NCBI GenBank assembly: GCA_030533445.1
Contig: CM060066.1
Coordinates: forward strand, 35,410,235-35,474,234
Length of the DNA stretch: 64,000 nt
Direction: 5' to 3'
Source: Cyprinodon diabolis
Taxonomy: Eukaryota > Chordata > Actinopteri > Cyprinodontiformes > Cyprinodontidae
Below the pieces are notes generated by a model, which was not told where the DNA came from, searched no databases, and was given only the letters and a program-made list of their open reading frames with translations. The translations under genes were made by a program, and so were the position numbers. Every line of letters starts with the position of its first letter. Within the stretch, counting starts at the first letter, position 1. Positions 1-10,711 of the stretch are shown here, piece after piece.

Positions 1-575
1 CTGGGGGTAGGGAACGACTATGGGGAGCTTTTCTCCTTACTTCTGGGGTTCTCTCCCAATCGTCTTCTCCATCACGGTATTTACACTCTGTCTGTGGTGT
101 GTTGTTTATTTCTTCTTCTGTTATTTCTATTTGTTCCTCTTCTTCTTCTAATACTAATTTAAGTTGTCCAGTAATCTTTCCCTTGCTCCCTGATTCTACT
201 ACTACTGGGTACTGGCCTGCTATGCTAGGGCGATAGGGTGGTGGCTTATGATCAGTGTAGTCAGGGGCTGTTGGGCTCTTTTGATGTTCAACTTTAAAAT
301 ATCTCAGGATATCTCTCTGTTCAGCATGTTTCTGTTTTTTATGCAAGTGCACTCGGTCACGCCTTTTTTCTTTATTTCTTAATTGTTCTTCAACCTCGTC
401 ACAGCATGAAGGATCAAAGCTGCCCTCTTTAGGCCAACGATTTTTTTCCAGATGTCATCTTATGCCATTTGGTCATGCATTTTTGAATTTTGCGTTTATT
501 GGATGGGTGTGTCAACATTACCAATTTGGCTGGCGTCAGCCCGTCAGACTGTTGTTTGCTCATATTGATTCCCAT
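1..575 (-). pseudogene. gag: Endogenous retrovirus gag, 5' part, frameshifted
   Basis: N-terminal part of a retroviral Gag polyprotein, which would form the matrix region of the virion shell; the rest lies beyond the left edge. The start codon at 575-573 is followed by Gly, as in myristoylated matrix proteins. The first frame runs about 48 codons to a TAA at 431-429. The following sequence stays open in a neighbouring frame to base 1, and the switch coincides with a run of seven A (minus strand) at 447-441, so a one-base slip is the likely break. The second frame has WPKEGSFDP, resembling the matrix of gammaretrovirus-like viruses, then a basic stretch, a PPPY late-domain motif and an acidic Glu-rich block. 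The upstream LTR and primer site on the same strand support the call. Inactive as it stands. Confidence 0.75.
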
Positions 576-1219
576 GGCTACTAGCAGTCACTCAACCGTC
601 AGGTCCGTGCTTATTCACCAGTCTTTGTAATCCTCAGTTAATTTTTATCTTAACTGGTTCTGCTCTCTTCAATACAGATCGTGTTTATTTTCTTTTAGTT
701 TCTTTCCAGTTAATTTACTTCCTAAATTTAGATCTCTTCAATTTTGAGATAAAATCTTTAATAAAACAAATTTGTAATTTTATTTTGCACTTTCACTAAT
801 TTTATACCTTATATATTTTACTTTATGTAGACTATAGTTTGTAATAATATATACTTATAATATCTTTATCTTATAAAGCTTACAATTTTTTCCAATCTTA
901 TTTAGGAATTTTGTTATTTTTATTTCATTCTCATAACTCTAGTGTTTTTTGTTTTTTTGTTTTTGTTTTTTCCTTCAGTTATCAATTTTGTTTTCCAATC
1001 CTTATTAATTTTCAGGTTATTCTTTTTAACTATATTCTGTACTAATTACTTCTATTAATTTATTATTATATCTTTAAGCTTTAACAATATTATAATCTTT
1101 ATTTATTAATATCACCCACCCCTTACTTCCCCTCAGTCACTCAACTCTTTCACTCGACACACTAACAAAGACACACAAGACAAATGATTATATATATTTA
1201 CAGTGCACTTCCTTTTCCT

Positions 1220-1454
1220 CACTGTTTCCTACAGTGGCACATACGTTTTTCCCTGCTGCCCCCGGCTACACCCAGATAACTGGAAATGCATAGACGTCCT
1301 CCGGTTGGTCGAGCGGTACTATTCTCCGATTATCGCTTAATCGGTAATATTCTGGCTATCCCTTAGCCTGGCTATCGCTTAGCCTCTCAATACCTTTTCC
1401 TCACTGTTTCCCTACAGTGGCACAATACCTTTTCCTCACTGTTTCCCTACAGTG
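1220..1454 (-). repeat. Three copies of a CACTGT/ACAGTG stem-loop in the leader
   Basis: The same small hairpin, arms CACTGT and ACAGTG around TTCCT or TTCCCT, occurs at 1220-1236, 1402-1419 and 1437-1454. The last two lie in a direct 35-bp tandem duplication (about 1389-1458). A second short duplication of 16 bp (CTGGCTATCSCTTAGC) is at 1352-1367 and 1368-1383. The hairpins lie downstream of the candidate splice donor in the viral sense, where packaging signals often sit, but that role is only inferred. Confidence 0.6.
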
Positions 1455-1926
1455 GCACAATATTCCAATACCTTAAGACTACTTAAGCCTTCTCGTGGAG
1501 CACCCTGACTACCTTAGTCACTGATACCCTCACGTAACACGCGTACACTATTGGTTCCGGATTTTATGGCTTCCACAGACTATGTCAAAACGCTTTGACC
1601 AATCTGTCCCTTTACCAATCATCCGCTCAGAACAACACGTGTTAAGCTTAACTTATTTACAAAATAATCCAAACACAAGACAGTTTAACACAAACATTAA
1701 TAACACCTAAAACATACATTCATACATACACATTCATACGTACCTGGACCCTTCCTCAGCTTAGTCTGCCTTTGGCATATTCTTATATAAATTCTTATAA
1801 AATTTGGAAATTACTTTATTAAATTTGGAAAACTAGGTTCTTTTAGAAGAGCTTTGTGACGCCTGACACCCACAAGCAGTCGCCGGAGGCTGGTTCCCCA
1901 CTAATTTAGAAAATTATAACAAATTA

Positions 1927-1938
1927 GCTCACCTTTAA
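1927..1938 (-). promoter_or_regulatory. Candidate retroviral major splice donor
   Basis: Minus-strand TTAAAG/GTGAGC, a good match to the donor consensus, about 85 bases downstream of the primer binding site. This is where simple retroviruses place the donor used for env mRNA. Position and consensus are the only evidence. Confidence 0.4.
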
Positions 1939-2021
1939 CCGGTGAATTTCTGGGCCCGTTTGGGGGTTCCACGCCTTCCAGCTGGTGCCTGCAGATCGTC
2001 CGACGTCCCCTTTTTGCTTTT

Positions 2022-2039
2022 CTCCTGGCTGGCTCGCCA
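2022..2039 (-). other. Primer binding site complementary to tRNA-Arg
   Basis: Minus-strand TGGCGAGCCAGCCAGGAG starts five bases after the LTR end. Its complement, CTCCTGGCTGGCTCGCCA, equals the 3' end of vertebrate tRNA-Arg(ACG) plus CCA as I remember it, 18 of 18 bases. Arginine-primed retroviruses are uncommon; snakehead fish retrovirus is a known example. Confidence 0.75.
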
Positions 2040-2183
2040 ATTATGTCGTCCTATAATTCTCTTCTTGACGACTTAAAATTGAAGCTAAGTTTTATAAAAA
2101 TTCAAAGTTCTTAAAAAGCAGAAAAAGTCTCAAACAAGGATCAAAAAATTTAGACAGAGGCCGCTGAGTCCAGGTCCAGTGAG

Positions 2184-2189
2184 TTTATT
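2184..2189 (-). terminator. LTR polyadenylation signal AATAAA
   Basis: Minus-strand AATAAA inside AGCAATAAACTCA, about 65 bases downstream of the LTR TATA box. Cleavage some 20 bases further on would define the R/U5 border near 2165. Confidence 0.6.
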
Positions 2190-2252
2190 GCTAAACACTA
2201 CATATTTACACAGCGCTGGTGAGCCGAAGCTGACAAATGGTGAAACCAGCTC

Positions 2253-2261
2253 CCTTTTATA
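2253..2261 (-). promoter_or_regulatory. LTR TATA box
   Basis: Minus-strand TATAAAAGG followed by GAGCTGG, a strong core promoter match placed correctly ahead of the polyadenylation signal in the LTR. Confidence 0.65.
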
Positions 2262-2852
2262 CATTTCTTATCGGTGGAAAAACCCCCTTCAGAACATATT
2301 TCAGTCATTGGTAAAGGTCACATTGATATTTATCTGCAAAACACGGTAACATTCATAGACACATCTCATACTTGTGAGAGCACTCTCTCAGGCCATGCAG
2401 AAACTTATGACGGTTTAGTCAAAAACATGTTGAAACTTATCCTTTCCCTACTTTAAGCCATGTCAGTCTGGCCTAGTGTTCCTCTTTGTGTCTCAGTCAA
2501 AGCATCACCCCTTCTGGGATCAGTACTGCACATTGTGCCTTGAAAATAACAACTCTATTTATCACAAGTTGTATGGCCAAATTTTGCTGGGCTGGTTAAC
2601 CTTGATATGTCAAATACTTCATTTTTATGAGGGTGCTTTTTCTTATCACTAAGGGCCTTAATCCTGTGCTTTCCAGCAGATGAGTGTGCTTTTCTTCCTC
2701 TTATAGTCAGGTGCAGCAGTTACACACACTCATTGCTCTGTTTTTCTCCTCTTGGCCTACATAAATATATTCATGAACACAATTCTCTTTAATCATTTAA
2801 AACTTTTGATTCTTGTTTTATTCTAATCATTTATGACAAATAATACACTACA

Positions 2853-5800
2853 ATGTCATGTATCAAACACCTCTTGTTTTATGCTGTAATTCTGACCAAA
2901 ACAAGAGAGATTATAAGATATTGGCTAAACTGACTTTAGATAGAAGTCTCAGACTTCTCTTATCTGTCATTATTGAGATGAGCAGACCATTTAATTGACT
3001 CTGATTTGTATTTAAGAGTTTAAATATAAATCAAAAGTTGAATTCTCTCTCAAAACTAAATGTTTTCAGTGAAATAATATAAACCTTTTCTCAAAAATCA
3101 CCAAAATGACAGAGCTGTCTCTGCATCAGTGAAGATACAAACACAGTAAAATCTTCTAGGCTATACAATAGTGTTCACACAAAACAAAAATATAAACGAA
3201 ACATGTGCCCTATTCTTTAACAAGGCAAATTATAGCTTTACTAATAAAACTTTGCTTCACTAAAAAATGATTATAGTTACATAGATTAGCCTTTGCAGCA
3301 TTTGTGTCATGGACATTTAGAAATTTTTTCTTATCAGGTTCCAGAGGCAAAGTCTTTGACAATGTGTGTCAGTGTATCAGAAAGTGATGATTCTATCATG
3401 CAGGTCGAGTCACACAGGATTTCAATGTCTTTTCAAAACAAAAAGTGCATAACCTTATTTTGAACACCCTCTAGTAACAAATAACTTCTAGTCTACAATT
3501 GTTGGTAGATTACATCAAAGTCTAATTTCCATTACCTAAACAAATATAATTGATATGGTTGCAGTAGAAAAGACACATTTTATCACGGCAAAGATTGTGA
3601 GTGAGAAAATAAGTTATCAAATGTACGTTCAATTAGGCTTGGAAATGTGAAAATTGAGCCGAGAGAAACAGTTTCTTAGGTCTTTTAATATTTTCTTTTT
3701 CATTTTTAACCTTGGCATGATTCACACAGTTATTTTGGTTGCCTGTGCCTTCTAGAGTTAATTTTGAAATTCTTCTTTTCAATTCTAAGTTTTTATATTT
3801 ACAGTGTGTAATAATTACATGGATTTACTGACAAAAATATTACATATTATACATGTTATTTCATATCATCTAAGAACTGAAAGTCTTAGAAATGGCTATT
3901 TATGATTACATAGGAGCTGGTCAAACATTCATGATGGTAGACACCTTTGAGCTGCAGCAATGCAAAGCTGACATAATAGAAAGACTTTAAAAAAAGAAGA
4001 AGATTATATTGACATAGTTGCTAATACAATAATTTGTACGATTAACATGAAAAAGTTCAGATATCTTAATTTGTGTGTAGATTACCTTGAATGTTAGTAA
4101 GCCCTTAAGATTTTTCCTTGCAATTGCCCTTGGAGCCATCAGAAGAGGCTGGGGGTAAAACTCTCGGATTTCTGAACTTCCTCCCTGCGCTGCCCAGTAC
4201 TGCAACATATGGAATAGTAGTATTGACGAAGGCTTATACCACATCCAAAAACATCTGTTGGTTGTAGTAATGGATGGGTGGGAGGAGAATACTAGCAGAA
4301 GAAGCTCTATCCAATTAGTCAGAATAAATGATGAAAAGACTGAAGAGTTTTAGATAATAGGGGACTCCTGTGCTTCTAACTCAAAATCATGCACTTGGAG
4401 CATTACATTATATTTCATTTTATACATCTGTACAAACCCAGTCTTTATCCAATTGAGGACAGATTGTGGTGAATAAATTAAGCCATTAACAGCTGCCCAG
4501 TCTGGGAACCTGATGAATGTTAGAAATTGCGTGATTGGGGTGTGGGGCAGCCGAGCTAATTATCACGTAATAAGGCATTCACAACTTGAATTTGAATGGG
4601 ACTCTGGCTGTGGTTGGTTGGAATTTTGGACAAGGCTGGGGTTGTAACCTCATGAATCAGGCAGTCAGCAGCATGCATCGAAGAGCAGCACTGGAAAGGT
4701 TGTCAGGGCATGATAATCACAGCTTCATAACCCTGTGAACAACTTCAAAGTGTAGCAAGCAGCATGCAGGGTGCATATCAAGTGAAGAGTGCAGAATTGG
4801 AGCCACACCAGGGTTTTGTAGAGATCAACTAAAAGGTTTCAGATAATAGAAGGATTTTTAGATGTTTTTGTCTCTTTTCTTTGTTCTTTAGCAGATGAAC
4901 AGCCTCACTTGGAGGACGTGCATGCTACAAGCCCCTTAAATAGTATATATTCTTGTTAAATTAGATAAATCTGAAGAATATATGATGTTTGGCAGAAAGG
5001 GATCAGAATTGTTTTGCTTCTCTCTGAAACTCTTTTTCCCCCTTTTAGTTTTAATTTAAGGTTTCTGTTTTTCCATGCGAACGACAGAAGCCACATTGAT
5101 TTGGCCTTCAGTTTTATGTTACTATGGTAACAACATAACTACTAACTGCTCAAAGCACAACACTCTTATCTTGTGTCCCTCTGATCATCACAGGAAATTA
5201 GCATAGCAGGAAACAGGAGAGCTTGGAAGGGAACACAATTGCACTTTGGGAGAGCTGAGCTGGCTGCCTGAATGAAAAGCAAACTATGGTATTTTTGGTG
5301 GGGATCTCGCAATAAAGAAAGGAAAAAATAAAAACAAAACAAATATGAAGGTATTAGCTGTTATAAAATTAAATACAGACAAAATCATCAGTAATCTAAA
5401 ATATAATCTTATCTGGAACAAATACCCAGGCAAATGCCAGTCATTTTGAATATCAGTGAGTATCTAATTTATTTTAGTAATTCATTTTGAAATATTAACC
5501 TAATAAAGCATTATGACTAACAAAAGACGGTAAGGTTTGGAGGAGGACAGCAGTGTGGCAGGAGAAGGGGGAAGAGGCAAATATTTGCAGGGGCCAGGTC
5601 CGGAGCTACAAGAGGAGGATCAATGATAAATGATTTAACAGTCGTTTTAAGGACTAAAATTACAAAGGCTGTTTTAAATGTCACCAACAAACGTCTTAAG
5701 AGCATTGCTTACATCATCCTATTTCAGCATACTGTTTTCTATCTTTTATTTTGAGTGAAAGAAGTTTTATCCCTTTTGCACTTCACCCTAAGTAAAAGTC

Positions 5801-6904
5801 ACACACAGTCCACATCCAGTTGTAGCAATATGACAACACAAATGCTCAGATTTTCCAATTCCAGTGAACACTGTAATTGTGTGTGTTGCCTACCTAGAAG
5901 CACATCTGTCATAATGCTTTACATTGCTGCTCTATTGAACAAATTCGACATTAGGACAATTTGTAAATTAATAGATTCGGCCATTGGAGACTTTTGTGTT
6001 GTGAGGGTACCATTACAACGTAAGAAGTCCTTTTGCAAAATTAGATCAACATTTAGATAAAGCTAGATATCTCAGTTGACTGAGGGATAGATGAAGGAGT
6101 AGACCAGAAACAGCAGAGAACAAGGATCCATAATCATAACCCAAGGCAGAAATAAGTAAATACTGGACCCTGTGTAACATGACAAATTTCCTTTCCACTC
6201 TTTCTCCACATTGCAGAAGCTTGAGTTTAAAATGAAATATATACAAGAATGACTTTCATCTGAAATTATAACTTTGGGACATTAAGCAATTGCTCACTTG
6301 TTTTTTATTAGCTAAGGTACAATTTTTTTCCGATAGTCTCAAGTGCAAGAGTGGTTTGACACAAGTAATGTGACCGATCAGGGGTTCTCCTTCCTAAAAA
6401 ATCATAATCTTAAACACAAATTAGATAATGCATTGTTTTGTCTTGGTTTTGTCTCCTGCTGTCTTTGTAGATATTGACTGTTTAATGATAACCTAATTAG
6501 CACATTTTATAAAAGGATTCACAGAACCTGCAGCCATTTGCTTATCTTTGCTGCCACTTTATTAACAATAAAACAAGGTTGCAAAAAAGAACAGAAAACC
6601 TCAGTTTAATATTTTACTCTTGAAAGTAAAGATGTATTTTTTAGGAGTTGGGAATTTACAAATCTCAAAAAACAAAAATTAGCAGTGTGCATATGAAATC
6701 ACCATTTCTGTGCTGATGGCATAATTTAACACACGCACAGAAACTTAGTCATTGAATGTTATCCCTGCAAACCAGAGCAGGAATCTTTATTAAGCCCAAA
6801 ATATCCTAAAGACGACAGGGTGAGCTATGCTTACTTACCTTAATTTTGTTACAAAAATAAAAGCACCGTTCATTTCAAATATTTCAAAATTGTGAGCTTT
6901 GTTC
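2853..6904. other. Unassigned AT-rich sequence
   Basis: No coding region or transposon that I recognise. All open frames are short and carry no motif. Two spots stand out: an RFX-type near-palindrome at 5118-5131 and a less AT-biased tract at 4470-4830 that could be regulatory. Otherwise nothing seen. Confidence 0.5.
5118..5131. promoter_or_regulatory. Possible RFX X-box
   Basis: GTTACTATGGTAAC differs by one base from the palindromic X-box GTTACCATGGTAAC bound by RFX factors. It is embedded in a wider imperfect palindrome (GTTATGTTAC... ...GTAACAACATAAC). Single motif, so function is speculative. Confidence 0.3.
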
Positions 6905-7062
6905 TGCAACAACTGGTTTAAGTGGCTGCAATGGATTGGCGACCTGTCCAGGGTGTACCCTGCTTCTCGCCCATTGACAGCTGGCGATAGGTACCAGCAC
7001 CCCTCGTGACCCCACTTGGGATAAGCGTGTTTGAAAATAGATGGATGGATGGATGATTTAAG
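6905..7062 (+). mobile_element. LINE 3' tail with GATG repeats (Rex3/RTE-like)
   Basis: Contains GGCGACCTGTCCAGGGTGTA, then a GATAAGCG-like segment and ATGGATGGATGGATGA at about 7041-7058. This is a very common 5'-truncated teleost retrotransposon end; RTE-clade Rex3 is described as ending in GATG repeats. The clade assignment is from memory. A related piece in the other orientation is at about 18040-18145. Confidence 0.6.
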
Positions 7063-7225
7063 TGTTGTATGAAGTAATCTGCAGGTAACTGGCCAGGGGA
7101 TACAATGCACAAAGATCCTCTATGTGAGGCACATGATTGACACGCACCATCTCTTACCATTAATAAAAGTTTTACTAGTTTGAAATGCACTGCGGTCTAA
7201 GATAAAAAAGAAAAGAATTGCTTTC

Positions 7226-7957
7226 TGTTAGGAATCCAGTTTGTGTGGGTTTTGTTTTTGTGTCTTTCTCTTCCTCCACCACCAGGTGGTGCCCTTTTCT
7301 CGTTGGTCCTCTTGCACACCTGCGGCTGGTTGGTTCATCACTGAGGACTACTTAAGCGGTGGACTGTCACTATCTCGACGCCAGAGTGTTTTCCAGTTTT
7401 GGGTACTCTAGCCAAGCAGAGTTTAGCTGAGTCTGAGTCTTTGTTTCTCTGAGTTCTAACTGTGTTTTTTGTCTTTGCCTTTCGGCAGGAAGCCTTCCTG
7501 CAAGCTGGATGTTTTGGCCTTCTTCCCCTGGAAGGATTGTTTGAGTCTCACACTGAGCAGGGGATTAACCTCCAGAAGTTCCGTTCAAAACCTCCTGGAT
7601 TCCAAGTGACAGTGCGCTTCATGGTGCCTCAGGAACCAAGCAATTCAAGACCAGTCCACCCTCCAACGAGTTCCTCCCTCTGGTTAACCCACACAAGACT
7701 GGATTCTGGGAAGAAAGTTTTCTCCACTACCGTGAGTCCCGTTTTCTCTGTTTCTTCAAAGTCATCGTTCAAAGTTCCCATGGACCCTGAACTAACCTCT
7801 GATACTTCCCTTCCCACTTCCCGTTCCGGTTCACCAGTACCCTAAGTTTCCTGAATCCAACCCTGTTCATCTCCTCAATAAACCTGTTAAAATTTTACCC
7901 TGTTTTCTCTGAGTGGTTTACTGCATGTGGGTCAGATCCCTTAAGAAAATCATGGCA
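7226..7957 (+). mobile_element. Solo LTR with perfect 5-bp target duplication
   Basis: The 732-bp unit begins TGTTAGGAATCC and ends ATCATGGCA, and is flanked on both sides by CTTTC (7221-7225 and 7958-7962). It has an AATAAA signal at 7877-7882 and the CTGCATGTGGGTC ending seen in teleost Ty3/gypsy-like LTRs. No internal retrotransposon sequence adjoins it, so it is a solo LTR left by recombination. A 127-codon open frame inside (7462-7845) has no recognisable domain and is probably fortuitous. The LTR superfamily is inferred from general style. Confidence 0.75.
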
Positions 7958-8087
7958 CTTTCTTGGGAGTATAAACACACCTGAGAAAGGAAAAAGATAA
8001 CCAAAGAGTTTGGAATGAAGAATGCTTGACGCATATTTTATTTGTGACAACACTCACAACTAGAAATGTTTCCAAGATGCTAGCTTG

Positions 8088-8457
8088 AAGGTATAGTTCA
8101 GGATTTTTCACAGATTTTTGAAAAAACCTGCCCTTTCTGCCTAAAAAAAAAGTGCACGTGCACAACCCTGTGCCTGCTTCTGAGAGAGAATGCCTTTTAA
8201 ATGCATGCAAGAGCATGCATGAGCCCATTTCTCCTCGTGCATACTCTGTTTAAAAGTTGCTGTTTGCATCGCTCATACAAGCTTACTTTCCAAAAAATGA
8301 TTTGCAATTTTTCCAATATGTCACACTCCGCACTGGTAAGTGAAAATGGTTGCAAGCACGTAGGACAGCCTTTCGTAATCATCTCACCAGAATGATTGAG
8401 GAGGACCACTTATTTTGATGATCCACCAGGAGAAAGAAAATCCTCCCCTATACCTTT
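8088..8457. mobile_element. AAGGTATAG MITE, copy 1
   Basis: A 370-bp element ending in inverted AAGGTATAGTTCAGGATTTT and GAAAATCCTCCCCTATACCTT. Two further copies lie at 13009-13308 and 32459-32735, sharing internal segments such as GTTTGCATCGCTCATACAAG and GACCACTTATTTTGATGAT. No coding capacity. The target duplication is not clear, so the superfamily is open. Confidence 0.7.
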
Positions 8458-8544
8458 AAGTTTTAGAACAATTAGTTGTTAATGAATAACCAGAGGGAGT
8501 TCAGATAAGACCATGTTCCATGTTATTTTTTCACAAAGTTATTT

Positions 8545-9302
8545 AGTTAGAGTGAAAGAAACACTGTTTTTTGTTGGTACAACATAACCTTAGAGGCATT
8601 AATGCTGATATTGGCACTTTCATATTTTTTGGTGTTTTTCCCAGCTCTTTTCAGGTCATGGACCTGCTCATCCCGTGTAGTCCTGGGCTGATTTCTCACC
8701 TTTCTTAAGATCGTTGAGACCGCACGAGGGGAGATCTTGCATGGAGCCCCAGTCCGAGGGAGATCGACAGTCATGTTTAGCTTTTTACATTTTTTTATGA
8801 TTGCTCCAACAGTGGAACTTTTTTTTACCAAGCTGTTTTGCAATTTCCCTGTAGCTCCTTCCAACCTTGTGGAGCTGTACAGTTTTGTCTCTAGTATCTT
8901 TGGACAGCTCTTTGGTCTTGGCCATGTTAGTAGTTGAATTATTACTGATTGTATGGAGTTGACAGGTGTCTTTTTGCAGCTAAAAGCCTTAAACAGGTGC
9001 TTCTAATTCATGATAATATTTGTAGTAGAGGTGGACATTTTGAAAGCAGACTATCAGGTCTTTAAGGGGCAGAATTCTAGCTGACAGACAGGTGTTCAAA
9101 TACTTATTTGCAGCTGTATCATACAAACAAATAGTTAAAAAAATCATATATTGTTTGTGTATTCTGGATTTTTTAAATGTTTTTTAATTTTTTCTGTCTC
9201 TCACAGTGGACATGCACCTATGAAGACAATTTCAGAGCCCATGATTTCTAAGTGGAAGAACTTTCAAAATAACAGGGTGATCAAAGGCTTATTTCCTCAC
9301 TG
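8545..9302 (-). mobile_element. Tc1/mariner element, 3' part lost
   Basis: The right end (CAGTGAGGAAATAAG... on the minus strand from 9302, followed by TA) and the roughly 380-bp 5' untranslated region match a common teleost Tc1 family by memory. The transposase start lies at 8925. Sequence stops matching near 8545 and no matching left TIR was found, so this is a truncated or internally deleted copy. Confidence 0.75.
8547..8925 (-). pseudogene. Tc1 transposase N-terminal remnant
   Basis: Start [14 protein letters not shown] at 8925 is the usual beginning of fish Tc1 transposases and leads into the paired-type helix-turn-helix DNA-binding region ([15 protein letters not shown]). The frame breaks in an A run at about 8823-8830. 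The shifted frame then continues with the second helix-turn-helix and linker ([25 protein letters not shown]) before diverging near 8640. The catalytic DDE domain is absent. Encodes no functional enzyme. Confidence 0.85.
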
Positions 9303-9339
9303 TAATTATGCTGTAAACTTTTTTTTCACTTTCCTCCTT

Positions 9340-9535
9340 GTGTTGTTGTCTGCAGGTCATTGCTCAATGACCCGCAGGATTTCTGCGTTACATTAACGTA
9401 CAGTCAACTGTGTGTATATAGGTTCTGTGTATATATATATATTCTATCTTATTTTGTTTTTTGTCTGCACCAACAACACCAAGTCAAATTCCTTGTAAGT
9501 GCAAACCTACTTGGCAATAAACTTGATTCTGAATA
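9340..9535 (+). mobile_element. LINE 3' tail ending GGCAATAAACTTGATTCTGA
   Basis: The segment AAGTCAAATTCCTTGTAAGTG...TACTTGGCAATAAACTTGATTCTG is a familiar 3' end of teleost LINEs, probably of the L2/CR1 group (clade uncertain). It includes a hairpin at 9350-9377 (arms of 13 with one mismatch, two-base loop) and a short TA repeat. Only the 3' end is present, as usual for truncated LINE copies. Confidence 0.5.
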
Positions 9536-10707
9536 AAGCCTAAGCCTGTTGTCTTGCTGTTGATGAAATGCATTTTTTACTGCATCTATATGGCCTGCAT
9601 GAGTCCACTGGATAGAGAATCAAAGGGTGAACGGCAGAGGAAATCTGAAGGCCGACATTAAACAAAACATGAGCTCATTAATGCATGTAGAGGTGTCACA
9701 CACCTGGCATGAAACAGCCTTATGAGTCGACATCCTGAATTTTATCACAAATAACCATGAGAAGGCTTCCCATCATTGTCAATGATTTGTATTGCCGTCT
9801 TGTTTATCGTGTCTCAATGAGGAAAAGACAAAAGCTTGGTCAGAAAACATGGAGCTCAAAACATTTGATTCATTCCATAATTGCACAAGAGATAACAATT
9901 TATATAAATTAAAAAGGTTAGCCACAGATAACCCCCCCCAAAAAAAATAAATAAATAAACAAAAATAAAAACCGTTATGCTTAAAAACTGTCTGGCAGTC
10001 TCTGAAGCCTACCCAGCATGCAATTCTGAAACAAAAAGACTGTTTTGATTTCTACACAGCGTGACCTTATTTGATTGGGTGAGATTGGCTGGCATGGAAA
10101 TCAATACTGTGCTGTGTATTTGATGCAGCCTTATCTCTTCTCCACACTGTCTGCAGGTAGAGGCAATAGAGGATTGTGTTTTGCTGTGTGTGTGTCTGAG
10201 GGTATAACTGTACCTAAACAAATGCTCTTCCTGTGTGCAGAATGTAACAATGGTTCCTCTTCTTAAACTAAATTACTTTGGTGCAGGAAAACAGAAAATC
10301 TGACAGTTTGAAATTAGAACAGTCAAAGTGAAAACAGATAGTAACAAAATGCCTTCCACTCGTGTATTCAGAAAAAAAGTTTAGTTAGTTTAGTTTAGTT
10401 TAAGCTATGGAAGGTGTTATGCTCTAACATAAAATACAATTTTTATGTACCTGTTTTACCCTGTTCAGGGTCTCAGGAATGCAGGAACCTGTCCTACGGT
10501 CAAAGGAACACAAAGAGGGTCAACATGTTATGGGGCTACATTTTCACAAATACACATATATGATTCATACATGCACACAACAAGATCCATAGACGCACAG
10601 AATGATTCACCCAAGCACAAAAAAAATCCACACACACAAAGGACAAGATCCAAACATGCACAGAACAAGATTCACCAAAGTATTTATTGTCTATAAACAA
10701 TTATAAA
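9536..10707. other. Unassigned sequence
   Basis: No gene or transposon recognised. At 9691-9705 two facing T-box half sites (AGGTGT and ACACCT) lie three bases apart, in a tract (9590-9830) that looks less degenerate than its surroundings. A short TTTAG repeat is at about 10380-10402. Confidence 0.45.
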
Positions 10708-10711
10708 TTAA

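Larger units (their letters stand above)
576..2021 (-). other. Retroviral 5' leader between primer site and gag
   Basis: About 1.4 kb between the primer binding site and the gag start, long for a retroviral leader. The half next to gag (about 640-1110) is very AT-rich with many T runs and may be a later insertion or decayed sequence. The half next to the primer site has a candidate splice donor and repeated stem-loops. No open frame of note. Its role as leader is inferred from position. Confidence 0.6.
2044..2852 (-). mobile_element. Endogenous retrovirus 5' LTR
   Basis: About 809 bp in minus orientation, beginning TGTAGTGTATT at 2852 and ending GACGACA at 2044, so the ends form a short imperfect inverted repeat with TG...CA. 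A TATA box (2261-2253) lies about 65 bases upstream of an AATAAA signal (2189-2184), giving U3, a short R and a U5 of about 120 bases before the primer site. The right boundary is inferred from the inverted repeat only, because the 3' LTR lies outside the window and no target duplication can be checked. Confidence 0.7.

Noticed and set aside
1389..1458. CRISPR-like direct repeats
   Set aside because: Only two adjacent 35-bp units with no spacers, inside a retroviral leader in an animal genome.
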